A model generated the notes under the pieces. It did not search any database. It was not told where the DNA came from and saw only the letters and a list, made by a program, of their open reading frames with translations. Position numbers and translations under genes: made by a program. From contig JANLOO010000039.1 in assembly GCA_031366605.1 (NCBI GenBank), forward strand, positions 1-9,730: a stretch of 9,730 nucleotides of DNA. The letters run 5' to 3'. Below are positions 5,667 to 9,730 of this stretch, in pieces (within the stretch, counting starts at the first letter, position 1; every line of letters begins with the position of its first letter). This DNA comes from CALMEC01 sp031366605 (GTDB lineage: Bacteria > Actinomycetota > Thermoleophilia > Miltoncostaeales > Miltoncostaeaceae).

Positions 5667-6833
5667 TCAGCGGCCGCGGCGACGACGCGTCGAGTAGACG
5701 ACCTTCTTCGGAGCGACCTTCATTCCGGCATCGGCGAAGCTCTGCTGGTGGCCGTTCAAGCGTGCGACACGGCTGACGTCGGCCTGCTCCTCGGGGAGGA
5801 CCAGCGTGACGCCGGTGCCCGAGCGCCCCGCGCGGCCGGTGCGGCCGACACGGTGGGTGTAGGCCTTCTCGTCCTGCGGCGGGTCGTAGTTGATGACGTG
5901 GGTCACGTCGTCGACGTCCAGCCCGCGGGCGGCCACGTCGGTCGCGATCAACGTCGTGACCCTGCCGCTCTCGAACTGCTTGAGGGCCTTCTCACGAGCT
6001 GCCTGGGTCTTGTCGCCGTGCATCGAGACCGCGTCCACGTTGTGGTTGGCGAGGCGCTTGGCCAGGCGGTCCGCGCCGTGCTTGGTGCGGACGAACACGA
6101 GCGCCAGGCCGCGGTCGGTGTTGAGCAGCTCGACGAGCTTCTCGACCTTGGTGTCTGCGGTGACGGACACGAACTGGTGATCGACGTCACCGGGAAGCGC
6201 CTCGGTCGGAAGCTCGGCCTCGATATAGGCCGGCGACGACGTGTACGCGCGGGCCAACTCACCCACGGCGCCGTCGAGCGTCGCCGAGAAGAACAGCGTC
6301 TGACGGTCACCGGGCATTGCCTTGAGGATCTTGTCGACCTGGGGCTTGAAGCCCATGTCGAGCATCCGGTCGGCCTCGTCGAGGACGAGGACCTTGACGC
6401 CGCTCAGGTTGACCGCACGGCGGTCGATCAGGTCCTGCAGGCGACCAGGTGTCGCGACCAGGATGTGGGCCTCGCGGGCCTTCTTGATCTGGGGGACGAT
6501 CGAGACGCCGCCGTAGACCGTGATGACACGGAGCTTGCGTGGCGTGGCGAGAATGGTGAACTCCTCGGCGACCTGGACGGCCAGCTCCCGGGTCGGGACG
6601 AGCACGAGCGCCGCCGGACGGCTGGAGTTCGAGGTGATCCGCTCCACGATGGGCAGCGCGAACGCGAGCGTCTTGCCGGAGCCGGTCGGCGCCTTGGCGA
6701 GGATGTCGCGTCCCTCGAGCGCAGCCGGGATGGCGCGCTCCTGAATCTGAAATGGACTCTCGATACCCTTCTTCTTGAGGGTGTTGACGAGATCCTGGCT
6801 CAGCCCAAGCTGAGCAAACGTCTGTGCTTGCAC
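5667..6833 (-). CDS. DEAD-box ATP-dependent RNA helicase
   Basis: A 388-residue superfamily 2 RNA helicase (RhlE/CshA-like core) that unwinds or remodels RNA using ATP, likely in ribosome assembly, mRNA decay or cold adaptation. Motifs in order from the GTG start: Q motif region 23-31 (GIESPFQIQ), motif I APTGSGKT (48-55), Ia PTRELAVQ (80-87), Ib TPGR (128-131), II DEAD (152-155), III SAT (183-185), IV region LVFVRTKHGAD (245-255), V ATDVAARGLD (297-306) and VI HRVGRTGRAGRSG (327-339). The C-terminal tail is short and basic (RRRRGR), so it is close to a minimal helicase core. The GTG at 6833 has AGGAG 11 bases upstream (6845-6849). A longer frame to 6959 would run through a tRNA-like fragment and is not believed. 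It sits 171 bases downstream of moaA on the same strand, with no functional link evident. Confidence 0.95.
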   Translation of the reverse strand: MQAQTFAQLGLSQDLVNTLKKKGIESPFQIQERAIPAALEGRDILAKAPTGSGKTLAFALPIVERITSNSSRPAALVLVPTRELAVQVAEEFTILATPRKLRVITVYGGVSIVPQIKKAREAHILVATPGRLQDLIDRRAVNLSGVKVLVLDEADRMLDMGFKPQVDKILKAMPGDRQTLFFSATLDGAVGELARAYTSSPAYIEAELPTEALPGDVDHQFVSVTADTKVEKLVELLNTDRGLALVFVRTKHGADRLAKRLANHNVDAVSMHGDKTQAAREKALKQFESGRVTTLIATDVAARGLDVDDVTHVINYDPPQDEKAYTHRVGRTGRAGRSGTGVTLVLPEEQADVSRVARLNGHQQSFADAGMKVAPKKVVYSTRRRRGR

Positions 6834-6883
6834 GTGTGGTGACGCTCCTAATTGTGTGAACTTCAGGACCGAAAACCGTCCTC

Positions 6884-6920
6884 GAGTCCACACGGGAGTC
6901 GAACCTACGACGTCTGATCG
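6884..6920 (-). other. tRNA 3'-half-like fragment (possible attachment-site remnant)
   Basis: On the minus strand 6911-6895 reads GTCGTAGGTTCGACTCC, an excellent match to a tRNA T-arm (TTCGACT loop, G53/C61 closing pair). It is followed by an acceptor-like GTGGACT. The T stem has one A-C mismatch. No matching 5' acceptor (AGTCCAC) or D-arm is found upstream, so it is not a complete tRNA. Such 3' tRNA ends are typical integration-site remnants, but it may also simply be part of the helicase leader. The resemblance is seen directly; its origin is inference. Confidence 0.45.
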
Positions 6921-7004
6921 GCAGGCCGCGGATGCGGCGAAGTGCGGCGAGCGTATCACGATTGGGAGAAACGCCCGCCGGCGATTGATCCACGTGAAGT
7001 GTGA

Positions 7005-8012
7005 TCAGCCGCCGATCATGCTCATCGGCCGCCCGGAGTAAATCCATGAGGGGTCGGCCATTCCGTGCCCCGGACCTTTGGCGGCGACAGCGTCCCGGAT
7101 GATCACTTCGAGCTCCGTGTCGCTCACGCCGGCGCGCATCGGCCCGCGCAGGTCGGTCTCGCTTTCGGCGAACAGGCATGTGCGCAGTTGGCCGTCCGCG
7201 GTCAGGCGCAGGCGGTCGCACGAGGCGCAGAACGACTCCGTCACCGACGAGACGAACTGCAGCTCACCGGCGCCGTCGGCGAAGCGCCAATGGGTTCCCG
7301 GGGCGGACGGGCGCTCACGGCCGGCGGGGACGAGCGGCCAGCGCTCCTCGATCATCGCCCGCACCTCGGCGCCGGAGAGCACGGACGAGCGCTCCCAGTC
7401 GCGGGGGGCGTCCAGGGGCATGACCTCAATGAACCGCACGACGTACGGTCGGTGGCGGGCCATCTCGGCGAGGGGAACGACGTCCGGCTCACTCAACCCG
7501 CGCAGCAGGACCGCGTTGACCTTGATGGGGCGCAGCTGCGGGTGGCGCTCACACGCCTCGAGTCCTTCGAGCACGCGATCCAGGTCACGGCGGCGGGTGA
7601 GTTCGGCAAAGCGATCGGGGTCGAGCGAGTCGACGCTGACGTTGACGCGCGCCAGGCCGGCCGCGACCAGGTCGTCGATCTGTTCGGCCAGCAGCACGCC
7701 GTTGGTCGTGATCGAGACCTCGTTGATCCCGTCGATCGCTGTGATGCGCGCGATGAGTGCAGGCACGTCGCGCCGCACGAGCGGCTCACCGCCGGTGACC
7801 CGGATCTGGCTGACGCCCATCCCCGCCATCAGCCCCGTCAACCGCTCGAGCTCGTCGAAGGTGAGCAACCCGTCCTTGGGAAGCCACTCCATCCCCTCGG
7901 CGGGCATGCAGTACCGACACCGCAGGTTGCACCGATCGGTCACCGACAACCGCAGCGCGCCGTGAACACGGCCGAAGCCGTCGGTCAACACATCAGGTAG
8001 GACGCTCCCCAT
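7005..8012 (-). CDS. moaA: GTP 3',8-cyclase MoaA (molybdenum cofactor biosynthesis)
   Basis: A radical SAM enzyme that converts GTP to 3',8-cyclo-7,8-dihydro-GTP, the first committed step of molybdopterin synthesis, in the cytoplasm and together with MoaC. The 335 residues are full length for the family. The N-terminal radical-SAM cluster motif is CNLRCRYC (C28, C32, C35), followed by VTGGEPL (72-78), TTNG (102-105) and VSVDSL (125-130). The second, substrate-binding cluster cysteines are C262, C265 (FCASCDRLRLT) and C279. The chain ends in the GG tail (MSMIGG) characteristic of active MoaA. No other moa or moe genes are in the window. There is no clear ribosome site before ATG 8012, but a TAACCT box ends 6 bases before it, which suggests a leaderless mRNA. 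A GTG at 7991 is an alternative start. It lies 43 bases after the Doc toxin gene. Confidence 0.97.
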   Translation of the reverse strand: MGSVLPDVLTDGFGRVHGALRLSVTDRCNLRCRYCMPAEGMEWLPKDGLLTFDELERLTGLMAGMGVSQIRVTGGEPLVRRDVPALIARITAIDGINEVSITTNGVLLAEQIDDLVAAGLARVNVSVDSLDPDRFAELTRRRDLDRVLEGLEACERHPQLRPIKVNAVLLRGLSEPDVVPLAEMARHRPYVVRFIEVMPLDAPRDWERSSVLSGAEVRAMIEERWPLVPAGRERPSAPGTHWRFADGAGELQFVSSVTESFCASCDRLRLTADGQLRTCLFAESETDLRGPMRAGVSDTELEVIIRDAVAAKGPGHGMADPSWIYSGRPMSMIGG

Positions 8013-8024
8013 TGGTGAAGGTTA
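8013..8024 (-). promoter_or_regulatory. Candidate leaderless promoter of moaA
   Basis: TAACCT (8024-8019) fits the actinobacterial -10 pattern TAnnnT and is separated from the ATG by the six bases TCACCA, so the A of the start codon would be about +1. There is no Shine-Dalgarno sequence. The spacing is identical to that of the antitoxin promoter at 8641-8652. No good -35 box is seen; TTGTTC lies upstream but at a 14-base spacing, which is too short. Confidence 0.35.
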
Positions 8025-8055
8025 GCGCTCCGAGACCTGAACAAGAGGCGCTGCG

Positions 8056-8433
8056 TCAGGTCCAACTCCGTCGCAGCCACTCGGCAAATGCTTCCTCGTC
8101 CACCTGACGTGCCGCGACTGCGGCGATCATCGGACCCGTGTCGTGCGTGGGTTCCCAGTTCGCGCCGTTGATCCTCGCGAACGCGCGCATCGCGAGGAAG
8201 GCCACGCGCTTATTGCCATCCGGGAACGGATGGTGGCGGCAGATGCGCGACCCGAGGACCGCGCACTTCTGCCACGGTTCGGGGTACAACTCGACGTCAC
8301 CGTATCCGGCAAACGGTGCGTGCAGCGCCGAGTCGAGCGGACCGAGCTTGGTCGCACCGACGAGCGCACGCGGGTCCATGTCGAGCACGAGCGAGGCGAT
8401 CGCGAGGGCATCGTCGATGCCGAGCGCCTGCAC
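8056..8433 (-). CDS. Doc-like (Fic/Doc superfamily) toxin
   Basis: 125 residues, the size of the phage P1 Doc toxin. The Doc signature HPFPDGNKR (68-76) has the catalytic His68, Asp72 and the Lys-Arg that in Doc replaces the Gly of AMP-transferring Fic proteins. Doc is known to phosphorylate EF-Tu and block translation; the same activity is inferred here. Other family features are LGPLDSALHAP (30-40) and ELYPEPWQKCA (48-58). It starts at GTG 8433, just after the antitoxin stop: the order on the minus strand is TAA, ATC, GTG, with both genes in the same frame. No clear ribosome site precedes it, so it probably depends on translation of the antitoxin. The first few family residues may be missing, but the fold looks intact. 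It partners the RHH antitoxin upstream. Confidence 0.9.
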   Translation of the reverse strand: MQALGIDDALAIASLVLDMDPRALVGATKLGPLDSALHAPFAGYGDVELYPEPWQKCAVLGSRICRHHPFPDGNKRVAFLAMRAFARINGANWEPTHDTGPMIAAVAARQVDEEAFAEWLRRSWT

Positions 8434-8436
8434 GAT

Positions 8437-8640
8437 TTAGTGCGTGCCGAGGTACTCGACGATCGCCGAGTAGCGCTCCATGTCCTCGCGGACATCCGTG
8501 AGGAGCTTGGTCTGCCGATCAGTCAGCGAGGCCGTAACCGCGCGTGCAACGTACTCGTTGAGGGAAACCCCCATCGCCTTGGCCGCCTCGATCGCAGGCT
8601 GGGCAATCTGGTCATCGAGTCGCAACGTCATCGTATGCAT
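8437..8640 (-). CDS. Ribbon-helix-helix (CopG/Arc-like) antitoxin
   Basis: 67 residues from the ATG at 8640. An N-terminal beta strand (MTLRLDD, 4-10), helix 1 (QIAQPAIEAAKAMG) and helix 2 (SLNEYVARAVTASL) match the RHH DNA-binding fold, which dimerises and binds operator DNA. The C-terminal part (about 42-67) is charged with aromatic residues (DMERYSAIVEYLG) and probably binds the toxin. The pairing with Doc is not the classical Phd type. The same frame is open to 8892, but that extension is Arg/His-rich and unlike coding sequence, and a -10 box lies just before 8640, so 8640 is chosen. The second Met at 8631 is a possible alternative start. It is likely self-repressing together with the toxin. 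Confidence 0.87.
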   Translation of the reverse strand: MHTMTLRLDDQIAQPAIEAAKAMGVSLNEYVARAVTASLTDRQTKLLTDVREDMERYSAIVEYLGTH

Positions 8641-8655
8641 GGTGGCATGATACCA
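8641..8655 (-). promoter_or_regulatory. Leaderless promoter and operator of the toxin-antitoxin pair
   Basis: On the minus strand TATCAT (8652-8647) matches TATAAT at five of six positions and is followed by GCCACC and then ATG at 8640, so transcription would begin at the start codon. The box is embedded in TGGTATCATGCCA (8655-8643), a 13-bp palindrome with one imperfect pair around a central C. This is a good size and place for RHH autorepression. No clear -35 box was found. Confidence 0.5.
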
Positions 8656-8712
8656 AACTCGCGGCCGGTGCATCAGAGGCCACCGCATTGCATGGGTTCG
8701 CACCTGCCGTGA

Positions 8713-9730
8713 TGGCTGTTCGAGACTGCCAGCATCGTCCCGTTCAAACTGCCTGCAGCCTCGATAGCTCCCGGAATCCGCGAGTTCCTGACGACTCAGT
8801 GTCGCTTCATCGTCCGGGACATTGCCTACGGATGGGTGACAATCGAGGCCGCGGAGGGAGCCACGGCGCGGCGGCTCCCGTTTGAGACTCATCGACTGTG
8901 CGACAGGACGACCACGCTCGGCGCTGGTGTGTGGGAACCCCTACGACACTTCCCGGCATGGGAGGGTGGGATCACAAAACCGGGGCGCGAGAAACTGCGC
9001 GAGGAAGGCGTTCGTCTCGCTGCTGACGGGAGTCCAAAGGGCGTGATCGCTGGATTGGAATCTGCAATCCTCGGTGCAGGAAACGACGTTGCTCATCTCC
9101 TCGATGCCAACCTACCAGGGTTGTTTGAGTCCTTTCCCGACGCATCGCTCTGGCTCGTTTCCACAGATTCGGTGCTCCTCGCCAGGCTCGCCTTTCTACG
9201 AGTTCGATACGCACTTGAGTTGACTCCGGACGTCCACCTGAACGCTGACGAATACGAGAGTCTGCGGGCGTTGTCGGGGCACAGCCTCACTCAGGGCGTT
9301 GAGTTTTCGGACCTGATCAAGCCTCTCCTACTGACGTTCTCACCCGGGGCGATCGGATACGCGTTCCCTTGGCCCCCCCATACGCTGGTGCTCCTGTTTG
9401 GCTCGTCGATCGAGCTGCGACAACCCGACCCTCCCTCACTGGCTTCGCTATACGCACCTTCGCTGATGAACCTCGACGATCCGGACGCCTGGATCGATCC
9501 CGAGTTCTGGCGGGACGAATTCTCTCCGGGCGATCTCGAAATCCTCCTCGCGTGGTGGGTGAGCCGGCTCAACCTCGTCTACGCCCACGCTGCAAACCCC
9601 GCTGGATTCGCGGGCAACGGTCTGCATAACGTCGCCCAGCAGTTCGCTTGGCTTCTCACCGTTGAGCGCCTCGTGCTCGACGCCATTTGCATCCTGTCAG
9701 GCGTTCAGTCACCGTGGCCGACACAACAGG
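8713..9730 (+). CDS. Unrecognised large protein, incomplete at the right edge
   Basis: A single plus-strand frame stays open from after the TGA at 8710-8712 to the window end (339 codons), with mostly G/C third positions and a protein-like composition (for example EFWRDEFSPGDLEILLAWW and NVAQQFAWLLTVERLVLDA). The 3' end lies outside the window. The 5' end is unclear: the first ATG, GTG or TTG in frame is GTG 8836, yet the 41 codons before it already look coding. An ATG at 8692, with AGAGG 12 bases upstream, would fit but is separated by the TGA at 8710, so a nonsense mutation, a CTG start (8716) or a 5' truncation are possible. I recognise no domain. It appears soluble, Leu- and Pro-rich, without signal peptide or obvious TM. 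A/T third positions seem more frequent than in moaA, and it stands next to a toxin-antitoxin pair, so it may be accessory DNA. Confidence 0.7.

Noticed and set aside
6880..6960. A complete tRNA gene on the minus strand.
   Set aside because: Only the T-arm and a possible 3' acceptor are present; no matching 5' acceptor strand, D-arm or convincing anticodon arm could be found.
5748..8000. Long plus-strand frames opposite the helicase and moaA.
   Set aside because: Both minus-strand genes have full sets of catalytic motifs; the opposite frames have repetitive Arg/Asp/Val-rich composition and no motif.
9532..9640. A HEPN-type R-phi-x5-H motif (RLNLVYAH) in the unknown right-end ORF.
   Set aside because: The motif is short and occurs by chance; nothing else in the ORF supports a HEPN RNase domain, and the gene is incomplete.

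Overview
The window is GC-rich DNA from a high-GC Gram-positive (actinobacterial) genome. Third codon positions are strongly G/C, several starts are GTG, and the signalling genes and lipoprotein are of actinobacterial style. A Thermoleophilia-type lineage (Solirubrobacter/Patulibacter-like) is my best guess, but that is inference and no rRNA or other marker is present to test it.

Region by region. (1) Positions 1-341 hold no convincing gene. They hold a palindromic element (141-333) with about 50-bp inverted arms around a hairpin-rich core. (2) Positions 342-2914, minus strand, are a NarL-type two-component cassette: a membrane histidine kinase, then a REC-HTH response regulator coupled to it by an ATGA overlap, then a REC-only response regulator whose stop lies 8 bp from the palindromic element. 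(3) Positions 2915-3225 are a divergent control region. (4) Positions 3226-5643, plus strand, encode a 614-aa membrane-anchored or secreted protein of unknown function and a small lipoprotein, separated by a strong C(UUCG)G hairpin. (5) A perfect 13-bp hairpin with the lipoprotein stop codon in its loop separates these from the convergent minus-strand genes. (6) Positions 5667-8640, minus strand, read in order of transcription: an RHH antitoxin, a Doc toxin, moaA (molybdenum cofactor step 1) and a DEAD-box RNA helicase. A tRNA 3'-end-like fragment lies in the helicase leader. (7) From 8713 to the right edge on the plus strand is a long, incomplete, unrecognised ORF with an unclear 5' end.

How the genes may work together. 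The kinase probably senses an extracytoplasmic signal through a Cache-like loop and phosphorylates one or both regulators. The divergently placed 614-aa exported protein is the obvious candidate target, but this rests on position alone. The RHH/Doc pair looks like a self-regulated toxin-antitoxin operon with a leaderless promoter overlapped by a palindromic operator. It sits beside the unknown ORF, which looks somewhat richer in A/T third positions than its neighbours, so the right end may be accessory DNA. No complete tRNA, rRNA, CRISPR array or transposase gene was seen. The best candidates for something undescribed are the palindromic element beside the truncated-looking regulator, the 614-aa exported protein with the neighbouring lipoprotein, and the partial ORF at the right end.
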